Shown here: positions 15,632 to 24,408 of the stretch, piece after piece | How the letters are laid out: each line of letters begins with the position of its first letter | Numbering within the stretch: the stretch's first letter is position 1 | NCBI GenBank assembly: GCA_016702745.1 | Contig: JADJDJ010000005.1 | Coordinates: 171,037-235,036 of the forward strand | Reading direction: 5' to 3' | Origin: Chitinophagaceae bacterium | GTDB lineage: Bacteria; Bacteroidota; Bacteroidia; Chitinophagales; Chitinophagaceae | DNA: 64,000 nucleotides | The notes under the pieces: generated by a model | Told to the model about the DNA's origin: nothing | Database searches by the model: none | The model's input: only the letters and a program-made list of their open reading frames with translations | Translations under genes and position numbers: made by a program

Positions 15632-16846
15632 TTAGCAATGCATATCTATAGGCAGGGTGACCTTAGCCGTTTCAAATTCCCCTTCCTGATGGTGGGAAAC
15701 GCTGCCTTTGTAATACCTGATCCGGTTCCTGATGCCGGCAAAATTGAAAAGATGTTCCGTTGAATCACTCCTGAAATCAGGATCGTCCTGTGAAAAAGAA
15801 AGGGTTAGCTCGGGGCAATGGTATTTCAAACGAATGTTTAACTGGGAAGCATTCGATGATTTCAGCAACAGGGCCAGATAATCCTGGATAATCCGGAATA
15901 TGGCAATTTTATCGTTGTCTGGTATTTTTTCCAGTCCGGGACCAGTTTGGGTAAAATGAATAAGCACTGGACTGATTTTCTTAATTTCTCCGATAAATTG
16001 TTTGATCCCTTCCAGCAGTCCTACATCAGTGATAATGGCCGGATATAGTTTTACACAAAGCATGGCCAGCGTGTGTATGGCTTCGTTGGTCAGTTCACGG
16101 CTGCGGGAAATAAAGGTCTGGTTTTGCGGTTCCTCAATACTTTTTTCAATGAATAAACGGGAGGCGGTCAGGGTTTGATTGATATTATCACGAAATTCAA
16201 TCATGATTTGCTGGTTGTTCTTTTCCTGCCATTCCATAATGAAACGCATTTCCCTGATCCGGTTATTGTTTTCAAGCTCTTCCACCCGGTGGTATAATCC
16301 TTCCTGATAATTATATATCAGTACGAAAAAATAAATGGTGAGCAGCAGGGCAATAAAAAAAGTCATGTGAAAGATCTCCTGCATTTTTTCAGGAGGAGCA
16401 ATATAATTCCTGGGTGCAGAGGGGGCCGCCATCACACAAATAAACATTGAAGCCAGGCTCACCAGGGTAAAGATCCAGGTGTATACCGGTTTGCCACTTG
16501 CCCTGAAAAGGTATATATAAGCCAGTATAAAGGGGAAATAATACAGATAGGTTCCTCCCTGGTCACCAATATGCAGGGAAATAAGGATGAAGGCCGCATT
16601 AAAAGTGATAGATGAAATCACTTTTGCCAGTAAGGTTCTTCCCTTTTTATAAATCCAGAGCGTTGATAAAAGGATAATGCCGGCAGGGCTAAGCACCCAT
16701 ACTGCTTCGATATCCTTATAAGGACCCCATAAACTGTAAACCACGTTGATTACTATGGCAATCAGTGCGAAGTAGATAAACCGGTTATATCCGGTCAGTA
16801 CATGATGTTTCCGGATAATCTCCTTGGTTTCTTCAGAAGCTAACAT
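15632..16846 (-). CDS. membrane histidine-kinase-like protein lacking catalytic residues (pseudokinase)
   Basis: This 404-residue protein has about six transmembrane helices (around 20-175), a short coiled coil, then a domain aligning with HisKA_3/DesK-type kinases. The phosphoacceptor box, normally ELHDxxxQxL, reads EFRDNINQTL (His replaced by Arg). The N-box region reads QDYLALLLKSSNAS where N and H are expected, and the G1 box reads FSQDDPDF without the DDGxGF glycines. The end (FAGIRNRIRYYKGSV) is still recognisable. Three separate blocks are degenerate, so a single sequencing error does not explain it. It probably binds or senses without phosphotransfer. No response regulator is adjacent. 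Confidence 0.75.
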   Translation of the reverse strand: MLASEETKEIIRKHHVLTGYNRFIYFALIAIVINVVYSLWGPYKDIEAVWVLSPAGIILLSTLWIYKKGRTLLAKVISSITFNAAFILISLHIGDQGGTYLYYFPFILAYIYLFRASGKPVYTWIFTLVSLASMFICVMAAPSAPRNYIAPPEKMQEIFHMTFFIALLLTIYFFVLIYNYQEGLYHRVEELENNNRIREMRFIMEWQEKNNQQIMIEFRDNINQTLTASRLFIEKSIEEPQNQTFISRSRELTNEAIHTLAMLCVKLYPAIITDVGLLEGIKQFIGEIKKISPVLIHFTQTGPGLEKIPDNDKIAIFRIIQDYLALLLKSSNASQLNIRLKYHCPELTLSFSQDDPDFRSDSTEHLFNFAGIRNRIRYYKGSVSHHQEGEFETAKVTLPIDMHC

Positions 16847-16950
16847 GAATCAAAAAATAAAATCAGCAATACCTTAACCAGTGAACCGGGGAACCAGGTT
16901 CAGGAACTAAAATACAGGAAAATAATTTCCGGATGGCTGATTTTAGTTAG

Positions 16951-18240
16951 TCAGGAACTTGGCGACGGACTTATTTTTTCCAGCAATGCCTTCTTTTTTT
17001 GGGTAAGCAAATCCTGTTCGTATTGGTTAGGAGCCAGTTGGCAGGCTTTTTCCAGATGTTGGACAGCGGCAGGAAATTGCCCGTCATCCGTCAATAATTC
17101 TCCCAGCGTACTATGGTAAAGATAATAGGCCGATAAATCCTGTAATTGCTGTAAAGCTGCCAATGCTTCCTTTCTTTTGCCCGCGTAGGCTGCGGCAATG
17201 GCTTTGTTCATAGCTACCACCGGACTGGGCTGGAGCTGGTATAAATGATTGTAAAATGTTTCAATTTTTTTCCAGTCGGTTTTTTCAAAAGAAGGGGCTG
17301 CCGCATGCAGGGAGGCAATGGCTGCTTCAAAATGGTAGGTAGAAATTTCAAATGGTTGAGCGGCTGCATCCAGGTAGTTGAATCCTTTTTGAATCAGGGG
17401 GCGGTACCACTTATTCCGGTCCTGTTGTTTGAGTAAAATGATCTGCCCCCGGTCATCCTGTCTGGCTCCAAGTCTCGAGGATTGAAAACACATCAATGCC
17501 ATCAGGGCATTGACCCGGGGTAAAGAAGTGTAGGGTTGGGTGGTTAATAACTGACAAAGCCGCATCGCTTCGGCACAAAGGTCTTCGCGGATCAGTTGTT
17601 CCGGATGAGAGGAATTATATCCTTCATTAAAAAGCAGATACAATGAGTTTAATACGGCATCCAGTCTCTCCGTGAGGGCCGGCCCTGCAGGTACCTGTAG
17701 TTTGATTTGTTCTTTAATGATTTTTTCTTTGGCCCGGTAAATCCTTTTGGCAATGGTTTCTTCAGCACAGAGGAAGGCCTTTGCAATTTCTGCAGTACTC
17801 AGTCCGCAAAGTGTTTTCAGGGTCAGGGCTACCTGAGATTCATGGGGTATGAGTGGATGACAGCAGGCAAAGATCATTCGCAGCTGACTATCCCTGATTT
17901 CATGATCCAGGAATAACTGGTCCAGCGTGGGTTCAAGTCCGGATTCAGATTGCAGGAGATAAGCATATTCCGGACTGATCTGATTAAATCTGTTTTGCCG
18001 CCGGAGTAAATCAATGGCCCGGTTTTTTGCAGCCATCATCAGCCAGGCAGCGGGATTGTCGGGTAATCCTTTATAGGACCAGGTATGCATGGCCTGCAGC
18101 AGGGTGTCCTGCACAATATCTTCTGCAGCATCCAGTTGCTGTATACCCAGGAGCCTGCCCAGCACTGCGATCATCTTTCCCGACTCATGCCGGAAAAGAT
18201 GATCAGCAAGTTGATGGATATGTTCCGGTTGATTGGTCAC
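16951..18240 (-). CDS. ECF sigma factor of the ECF42 type with C-terminal TPR-like extension
   Basis: This 429-residue protein starts with sigma region 2 (about 12-80: LDAAEDIVQDTLLQAMHTW, AWLMMAAKNRAIDLLRRQ) and region 4 (about 115-175: QVALTLKTLCGLSTAEIAKA, ETIAKRIYRAKEKI). A long helical extension with repeat-like hairpins follows (about 185-420, ending LEKACQLAPNQYEQDLL). Known ECF42 sigma factors have this extension and sit beside DGPF/YCII proteins, as here. They lack a classical anti-sigma factor, and the extension is thought to control activity. The start is GTG at 18238-18240 within GTGA, overlapping the stop codon of the DGPF gene, so translation is coupled. Confidence 0.88.
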   Translation of the reverse strand: MTNQPEHIHQLADHLFRHESGKMIAVLGRLLGIQQLDAAEDIVQDTLLQAMHTWSYKGLPDNPAAWLMMAAKNRAIDLLRRQNRFNQISPEYAYLLQSESGLEPTLDQLFLDHEIRDSQLRMIFACCHPLIPHESQVALTLKTLCGLSTAEIAKAFLCAEETIAKRIYRAKEKIIKEQIKLQVPAGPALTERLDAVLNSLYLLFNEGYNSSHPEQLIREDLCAEAMRLCQLLTTQPYTSLPRVNALMALMCFQSSRLGARQDDRGQIILLKQQDRNKWYRPLIQKGFNYLDAAAQPFEISTYHFEAAIASLHAAAPSFEKTDWKKIETFYNHLYQLQPSPVVAMNKAIAAAYAGKRKEALAALQQLQDLSAYYLYHSTLGELLTDDGQFPAAVQHLEKACQLAPNQYEQDLLTQKKKALLEKISPSPSS

Positions 18241-18578
18241 ATATCAAATTTCACCACCTGTCTTACCTGTACACTTCCCCCCTTATCAAAATCGGGATAG
18301 CCGGCACAAACAGCAGCGGCGGCTTCATAATTTTCAGCATTGATGATAAAGTAACCACCTACTACTTCCTTGCCTTCGGTAAAAGGGCCGTCGGTAACAT
18401 TGGTAACACTGCCGCTGACCAGCTTACCGCCGGGATGAAGGGCTTCACCACTTACATAGGTACCTGCTTTTGCCAGCTGATCAACCCAGGCCATCCATTG
18501 GTTCATATTGGCCTGCATTTCTTCAGGTGAACTTTCGGGGCCCAGCCCGCCATGAAAAATGAGCATAAATTTTTCCAT
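18237..18578 (-). CDS. YCII-related DGPF-domain protein
   Basis: This 113-residue protein has the YCII-like fold motifs MEKFMLIFHGG at the start, the signature VTDGPFTEGKEVVGGYFII in the middle, and the C-terminal GGSVQVRQVVKFDM. The start is the ATG at 18576-18578, because the conserved family start lies there rather than at the longer upstream frame. Its TGA overlaps the GTG start of the ECF sigma gene. DGPF proteins accompany ECF42 sigma factors widely, and their biochemical role is not settled. The upstream 100 bases hold no obvious promoter. Confidence 0.88.
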   Translation of the reverse strand: MEKFMLIFHGGLGPESSPEEMQANMNQWMAWVDQLAKAGTYVSGEALHPGGKLVSGSVTNVTDGPFTEGKEVVGGYFIINAENYEAAAAVCAGYPDFDKGGSVQVRQVVKFDM

Positions 18579-18678
18579 ACAATTGTTTTTGTTGGTTGTT
18601 GAATAATGTTGACATATCCACAACGAACAAGTTCGGGCATTCCGGACAGGAAAAAATAATTTATTTGAAGAGTGGCGA

Positions 18679-20531
18679 TCAGGCGGTTTGCTGCATTTCC
18701 GTCAACCGGCGGTAGATCCCGTCATCAATTTCCACCAGCTCATTGTGATGGCCCCGCTCAATGATCCGGCCATCATGAAGTACAATGATCTCATCTGCTT
18801 CCCGGATCGTACTCAGGCGATGGGCAATCACCAGGGTGGTTCTGCCCTTCATCAGTTTACCAAGGGCATCCTGCACCAACCGTTCCGATTCAGTATCCAG
18901 GGCAGAAGTGGCTTCGTCTAAAATCAGCAGCGAAGGATTTTTCAGCACCGCCCGCGCAATACAAAGTCTTTGCCTTTGCCCGCCCGATAAACGAATACCC
19001 CGGTCACCTGTTACGGTCTGGTAGCCGTTTTCTGTTTGCATAATAAAATCATGGGCATTGGCAATTTTGGCTGCGGACATCACTTCTTCTTCCGTGGCAT
19101 CGGGTTTACCCAGGGCAATATTGCTGAAGATGGTATCATTGAACAGAAAGGTTTCCTGGGTAACGAAACTCATCAGTTGCCGGAGTGATTCCATTTTGCA
19201 ATCCCTGATATCGGTTCCATCAATCAGGATGGCGCCGCCTTTTACATCATAAAAGCGGGGGATTAAATCGGCAATGGTGGACTTCCCTACACCGGAGGAA
19301 CCGATCAGCGCAATGGTTTTGCCCTTGGGAATGGTAAAACTGATATCCTGCAATACCGGGGTTTCATTATAGGCAAAATCAACATTTTTGAATTCAATAG
19401 CATCATTGAATGTGCTGATCTCAACAGCATCATCTTTATCTTTTATCTCAATGGGTTTGTCAATGATCTCCAGAATTCTTTCTCCGGCACCGCGTCCCCT
19501 TTGAATATTGGCACCGGCCACCACCATGGCCTTGGCCGGACGAAGCACTTGTGAAAAATAGCGATAAAGGCAATGAATTCACTGGCCTGAATACCTGCTG
19601 CGCCCTGTCCTTTTTGCAGGATCAGACTGCCGCCATAAAGTAAAATACCCGCTACTACCAGTACACCTGCTGCTTCTGAAAAGGCGGGGGCCATTTCTCT
19701 TCTTTTAAAACCCTGCAGACTGGCATTGCGGTAAAAATCATTTTCGCGGCTGAATTTTTTTAAGGTAAATCCGGTGGCATTAAAGGCCCGGATGATCCTC
19801 ATTCCGGTGAGGGTTTCGTCCATGATGGTCAGCAAACGCCCGATGGAAGCCTGCGCATCTTTCGCATCTCTTTTGAGTTTTTTCTGCACCGTGGCAATAC
19901 CCAATGCAGAAAGGGGAATGATGATCAGGGTAAATAAAGTGAGCTGGGTGGAAATAGCAAAGAGGGCTACAAAATAGCCGATAATCATGGACGGTTCTTT
20001 GAACATCACTTCCAGCGAATTGGCAAAAACACTTTCTATTTCAAAGACATCCGAGTTCATTCTTGAAATCAGATCACCTTTGTGCTCTTTGGTAAAAAAG
20101 CCCATGTGCAGGTGATTGATCTTTTCAAAAATGGCTTCCCTGATTCTTTTTACCAACAGGGTACGTGCTTTGATCAGGGTGCGCTGGGCCAGGTAACGGA
20201 ATAAATTCGTGAGTAAAACAGCGCAGACAATAATGCCTGTAATAAAATAAAGGGCATAGGCCGGATTGAGACTTCTTAACCGGTGCACTTCATAATAAAA
20301 AATATCCCGGATAAAACCGGTGGAAAGAGAGAATACAGGGGGAGTGGTTGTGGCAGGACCGGCATCAGGACTAAACAATACATTCAGCAATGGAATGATG
20401 AGTGCAAACTGAAATACACTGAAAATCACAGCCAGGATCGTGAAAAAAGAAAAGGGGACCACAAACCAGCGAAAGGGTCGTACATAAGCGATTAAACGGC
20501 GGTAAACTTTCATGCTGGGTAAAGTTATCAA
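18679..20531 (-). CDS. MsbA-like ABC exporter (fused permease and ATPase), one frame change
   Basis: About 617 residues in two frames. The N-terminal part (from 20531) has six transmembrane helices of an ABC type I exporter with coupling-helix text such as HMGFFTKEHKGDLISRMNSD and DETLTGMRIIRAF. The C-terminal part has Walker A GSSGVGKST, Q-loop FVTQETFLF, signature LSGGQRQR, Walker B LLILDEATSALD and the H-loop AHRLST. The join needs one extra base in the A5 run at 19554-19558, restoring AIFSQVLRPAKAMVV. The neighbouring glycosyltransferase overlaps its start by 4 bases (ATGA), so it is likely to export a lipid-linked glycan or lipid A precursor. The missing base looks like a homopolymer error. 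Confidence 0.88.
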
Positions 20532-21598
20532 TATAAACTACGGTAAACATCGAGGTACTGACGGGCCGACTTATGCCAGTTAAAGGACAGCGAACGTTCC
20601 CTGATCCTGCGTTGAAAGCCTTCGTTGGTATAGCGCGACATCCCGATATGATAGACCTCTTCCATATGATCGGGTTGGAAATCGTGGAAATAAAATGAAA
20701 CATCCCCTCCGATTTCAGGTAAAGCGGTGAGATCAGAAAGGAACAATGGCTTACCACAACTCATGGCTTCTACCACCGGCAGTCCAAAGCCTTCGGAAAT
20801 AGAAGGAAAGGCAAAGGCATTGCAATGACGGAAATACCAGGATTTTTCATTTTCAGAAACCGGTCCCAGCAGGTGCAGGTTATCCTCGACACCCAATTCA
20901 CGGGATCTTTTTTTCATGAGGGATAAATAATCACTGTCGTCAAATTTGCCCGCAATCACCAGTTCCAGGGCATTTTTTTGAAGGAGGGGGAGCAGTACAT
21001 GAAAATTTTTCTTCCGGTTGATGACCCCAATGGAAAAGAGAAAGGGTTTTTTGGGCTGATAGGAGTCCTGTTTCAAGGACGGTTTCACCAGCATATTGGT
21101 ACCATTATGGATTACATACAATGGTTTATTCCCGATATGACAATGATTCAATACATCTTTTTTACAGAACTCAGAGATACAGATGATGGCATTGGCCCGG
21201 TTGATCAGTCCCTGCAGGTATTGGAGGTATTTTTGTTTCTTGGCCGCTGATTTTTTTTCATCGTACATGAAATTCAGGTCATGGATAGACAGCACGACCC
21301 GGATCCTGCGGTTGCGCATGGGCATGTAATGGGTATTCTGGTAAGTGGCATGCCAGATATCATACTCACCTAAAGGCGGCATGGTAAATTTATGCAGGGG
21401 GTGCTGGGTCAGGTGATTGCGGCTGGAAAGCGACCAGTCCTGGTCCCAGGAAGGGGTATAAAAGAAAAGTTCCTCTTCGGTCAGACTGATATTTTTTTCC
21501 AGATACCGGCCCAGGTTCATGCAATAATGGTAGAGCCCGGTATTCGGGTATTTCATCCTTTCACAGTCGAATATGATTTTTCGCATGGAGGATACCAT
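20528..21598 (-). CDS. family-4 glycosyltransferase (GT-B), coupled to the ABC exporter
   Basis: This 356-residue GT-B enzyme has the acceptor half at the N-terminus (FDCERMKYPNTGLYHYC, VVLSIHDLNFMYDE) and the nucleotide-sugar half at the C-terminus with FSIGVINRKKNFHVL, LLGPVSENEKSWYF and the E-x7-E motif SISEGFGLPVVEAMSCGKP. The closest known activities in the family are mannosyl- or glucosyl-transfer onto envelope glycans; the sugar cannot be told. It is paralogous to the divergent gene at 21813-22946. Its stop overlaps the exporter start by 4 bases. The start is given at 21598, but the second Met (MRKIIF, four codons in) is equally good. Confidence 0.85.
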   Translation of the reverse strand: MVSSMRKIIFDCERMKYPNTGLYHYCMNLGRYLEKNISLTEEELFFYTPSWDQDWSLSSRNHLTQHPLHKFTMPPLGEYDIWHATYQNTHYMPMRNRRIRVVLSIHDLNFMYDEKKSAAKKQKYLQYLQGLINRANAIICISEFCKKDVLNHCHIGNKPLYVIHNGTNMLVKPSLKQDSYQPKKPFLFSIGVINRKKNFHVLLPLLQKNALELVIAGKFDDSDYLSLMKKRSRELGVEDNLHLLGPVSENEKSWYFRHCNAFAFPSISEGFGLPVVEAMSCGKPLFLSDLTALPEIGGDVSFYFHDFQPDHMEEVYHIGMSRYTNEGFQRRIRERSLSFNWHKSARQYLDVYRSLY

Positions 21599-21812
21599 TT
21601 AAACGTTTCTGAACAAAAATCATGCTTGTAAGCTTAATCAACTAATATTTTACAGCAGTGGGCAACTGAACTTTGTCAATACAGGCAGTGATATTGTAAC
21701 CAGGCTGGATATCAGGTTACAAAACTGGTTTTGGCGTTCACCAATTCCGGGTGGCAGGAATAGCAGCCTGTTTATATAAATGATTTTCTAATATTGCCTA
21801 TTAATTCGAATT

Positions 21813-22946
21813 ATGATTCAGGATCTGGTACAATGGAAAACAAAGTCTGTCAATGGCAGGAAATCGAATCAGGTATTGCTTGATTTTGAGCGGATGGAAG
21901 GCTTATATACCGGTTTTTATTATTTCAATCTGCATTTTGGGAAATCGCTGATGAAACTGGCTCCCCGGAGTATGGATTTTTCGTTTTACCTGGCCGAGCA
22001 CCAGTTTGGTATGTTTGGAGAGGATGTGAAATACGAGAGCAGCAGGACCTATAAAGAAAAGAAGAAAAAGTTTTTTGGATTGATTCCGCGAAAGGAACCA
22101 GCTGTGTATGATATTGTACATGTGTCTGATCAGCATTCGCGGATCAGGATACCGGGTCAGCACAGCAAAGTGATTCTGACCGTGCATGACCTGAATTACC
22201 TGGTGGAACTGGATGATAAAAAGCAGATGGAGGAGGAAAGAAAAAAACACCAGCGGATGATTGATATGGCGGATCATATTGTGTGTATATCTGAGTTTTC
22301 CCGTAAAACTGTATTGGAGAATCTGGACACTCGTAATAAACCGGTAGATGTGATCTACCAGGGTTGTGAATTAGCCGAGTTTGAAACGGTGGAAAGACCG
22401 GGCTACCTGCCAAAAGGTCCTTTTCTGTATGCGATGAGCAATGTATTGCCTAAAAAGAATTTTCATGTGCTCCCCTGTCTGCTGGTGGGGAATCAGTATG
22501 AACTGATCATATCCGGTATCATTGAACATGCACCACAAAGGGAATATGTAAAAAAAATAATGGAGGAAGCCAGGCAGTACGGAGTGCAGGACCGCGTGAT
22601 TATTACTGGTCCGGTCTCTAATGAAGAAAGGCAATGGTACCTGCAGCATTGTACAGCATTTATGTTTCCTTCTGTGGCCGAAGGTTTTGGTACCCCTCCG
22701 TTGGAAGCCATGTATTTCGGAAAACCGGTCTTCGCCTCTACCCATACCTCGGTTCCGGAAATTTGCGGGGATGCGGCTTATTATTTTAAAAATTTTGAAC
22801 CGGAAATGATGCGGAAAAACTTTGAAGAGGGTATGGCGCACTACCAGCGTTTTCAGCCATTGCAGAAAATAAGGGAACGGTATGATTTTTTCAGTTGGGA
22901 TAAAACAGCCCTCCAATACCTTGATATTTATAACAGGTACCTGTAA
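21813..22946 (+). CDS. family-4 glycosyltransferase, divergent paralogue
   Basis: This 377-residue GT-B enzyme mirrors the product of the divergent gene at 20528-21598: LDFERMEGLYTGFYYF against FDCERMKYPNTGLYHY, KVILTVHDLNYLVE, YAMSNVLPKKNFHVL, ITGPVSNEERQWYLQHC and SVAEGFGTPPLEAMYFGKP. The pair most likely arose by inverted duplication and then diverged. It probably adds a sugar to the same envelope glycan. It is followed after 24 bases by a third glycosyltransferase gene. TAATATTG, near the -7 consensus, lies about 23 bases before the ATG. The 213-base divergent gap shows no other clear element. Confidence 0.85.
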   Translation: MIQDLVQWKTKSVNGRKSNQVLLDFERMEGLYTGFYYFNLHFGKSLMKLAPRSMDFSFYLAEHQFGMFGEDVKYESSRTYKEKKKKFFGLIPRKEPAVYDIVHVSDQHSRIRIPGQHSKVILTVHDLNYLVELDDKKQMEEERKKHQRMIDMADHIVCISEFSRKTVLENLDTRNKPVDVIYQGCELAEFETVERPGYLPKGPFLYAMSNVLPKKNFHVLPCLLVGNQYELIISGIIEHAPQREYVKKIMEEARQYGVQDRVIITGPVSNEERQWYLQHCTAFMFPSVAEGFGTPPLEAMYFGKPVFASTHTSVPEICGDAAYYFKNFEPEMMRKNFEEGMAHYQRFQPLQKIRERYDFFSWDKTALQYLDIYNRYL

Positions 22947-22970
22947 TAATGGGCCATCACCCGGCTGTCA

Positions 22971-24232
22971 ATGAAGAAAATTGCATTCGTCATACAGCAG
23001 TACGGTACAGCTATCTGTGGGGGTGCAGAACTGCATTGCCGGATGATTGCAGAACGGCTATCCGCTTACTATGAAGTAGAAGTACTGACGACCTGTTCCA
23101 TTGATGCAACAGATTGGGCCGATCACTATGCTCCCGGGGAATCTGTCATCAATCAGGTAACCGTTCGACGCTTTCCGGTTGCCCAAAAGCGGGATACCCT
23201 TGCAATGAATGTGCATGAAAAAAAGATAAGGCCCCATCTTGACAAAAGCAATTTTTCAATCTTAAAGCGTTTCACCGGTCTGTTTAAAAAATATGCGACT
23301 AAGGAGGATCAACAGGAGAAAGCAGAATGGGACTGGATGCTGGCTCAGGGCCCTTATTGTCCGCAGTTGATCAGCTACCTCCGTGAAAACCATCAGGACT
23401 ATCAGCGTTTATTCTTTTTACATATCTCTATTATCCAACGATTGCGGGAATTGATATTGATCCTGCGAGATCAATACTGATTCCAACAGCTCACGACGAA
23501 TGGGCGATTTACCTATCTATTTACCGGAATTTAATGCTGAAGCCAGCATACATTTTGTTTAATACCGCAGCAGAAATGAAACTGGTCAGGGAGTTAGCTG
23601 CAATACCGGATGAACGGTGCATGATAGCCGGTGCGGGGGTGCAGATACCGGACCTGACAGAAATTAATGATGTTAAAAGCAAATTCGGGATACAGTCTGC
23701 CTATATTCTTTTTGTGGGCAGGGTAGAGGTTAACAAGTTTCCTCCGGAACTTTTTCAATGGTTCCTGAATTATATTTCAAAATCGGGCCGATCACTACAA
23801 CTGGTGCTTACCGGCGAGTTATTCCTTAAAGTACCGGAACATCCGGCCATCATCACAACGGGATATGTGAGTGAACTGGACAAGTATCATTTGATGAAAA
23901 ATGCGGAGTTACTGCTGCAGCCCTCCCTCTTTGAAAGTTTGTCTATGGTTTTGCTGGAAGCTTTTGCCCTGGGTAAACCAGTGTTGGTGCAACGTTCCTG
24001 TGCTGTAATGCATGAACATATCATTCAAAGCAGATCAGGATTTAGTTTTTCTGGTGAGGATGAACTGGAAGAATGCTGTAACCGGATTCTGGATGATCCC
24101 TCCTTAACTTTCGAAATGGGGGAGAAGGGGAAACTATATGTGAACCGGCATTACCAGTGGCCTGCCATCATGAATCAATACCAGAAACTGATCGAAAACA
24201 ACCCGGAAAACAGGCTGGGAGACCCTTCTTAG
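22971..24232 (+). CDS. family-4 glycosyltransferase, one frame change
   Basis: About 420 residues over two frames. The first frame (22971 to about 23415) begins MKKIAFVIQQYGTAICGGAE with the acceptor-domain motif CGGAELHCRMIAERLS. The second carries LFVGRVEVNKFPPEL, ITTGYVSELDKYHLM and the donor-site motif LQPSLFESLSMVLLEAF. One base is missing in the T5 run at 23415-23419; adding it restores FFFTYLYYPTIAGIDIDPAR and a continuous protein past the premature stop at 23478-23480. The enzyme is unlike the two neighbouring paralogues and may catalyse a different linkage. Third gene of the envelope-glycan group. Confidence 0.83.
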
Positions 24233-24234
24233 CA

Positions 24235-24304
24235 TTTCCCAGCTCATTTCAGTGAATTTTAGCCGCTTTTCACCCCTTTTCCCCACCCTAAAAAAGCTGG
24301 GAAA
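24235..24304. promoter_or_regulatory. 10-bp inverted repeat flanking a 50-base loop, upstream of atpD
   Basis: TTTCCCAGCT (24235-24244) and AGCTGGGAAA (24295-24304) are perfect reverse complements separated by 50 pyrimidine-rich bases. The left arm starts 3 bases after the glycosyltransferase stop and the right arm ends 5 bases before the atpD -33 element. It may be a terminator-like structure or a two-site operator. There is no clear T tract in the plus direction. Confidence 0.4.
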
Positions 24305-24309
24305 GCAAA

Positions 24310-24340
24310 TTGGCAAATTACCCCCTCACCCTTACCTTTG
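24310..24340 (+). promoter_or_regulatory. Bacteroidota promoter of atpDC
   Basis: TTGG (24310-24313) and TACCTTTG (24333-24340, perfect TAnnTTTG) are separated by 19 bases. The leader of about 65 bases contains a GC-rich CCGCC/GGCGG hairpin (around 24355-24378) before the atpD start. Confidence 0.65.
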
Positions 24341-24408
24341 CGGCTCGAATTTAACCGCCTTAGCTTTAGCGGCGGCGGTAGCAAAAAACCCTCTCTTAAA
24401 ATACAAAT

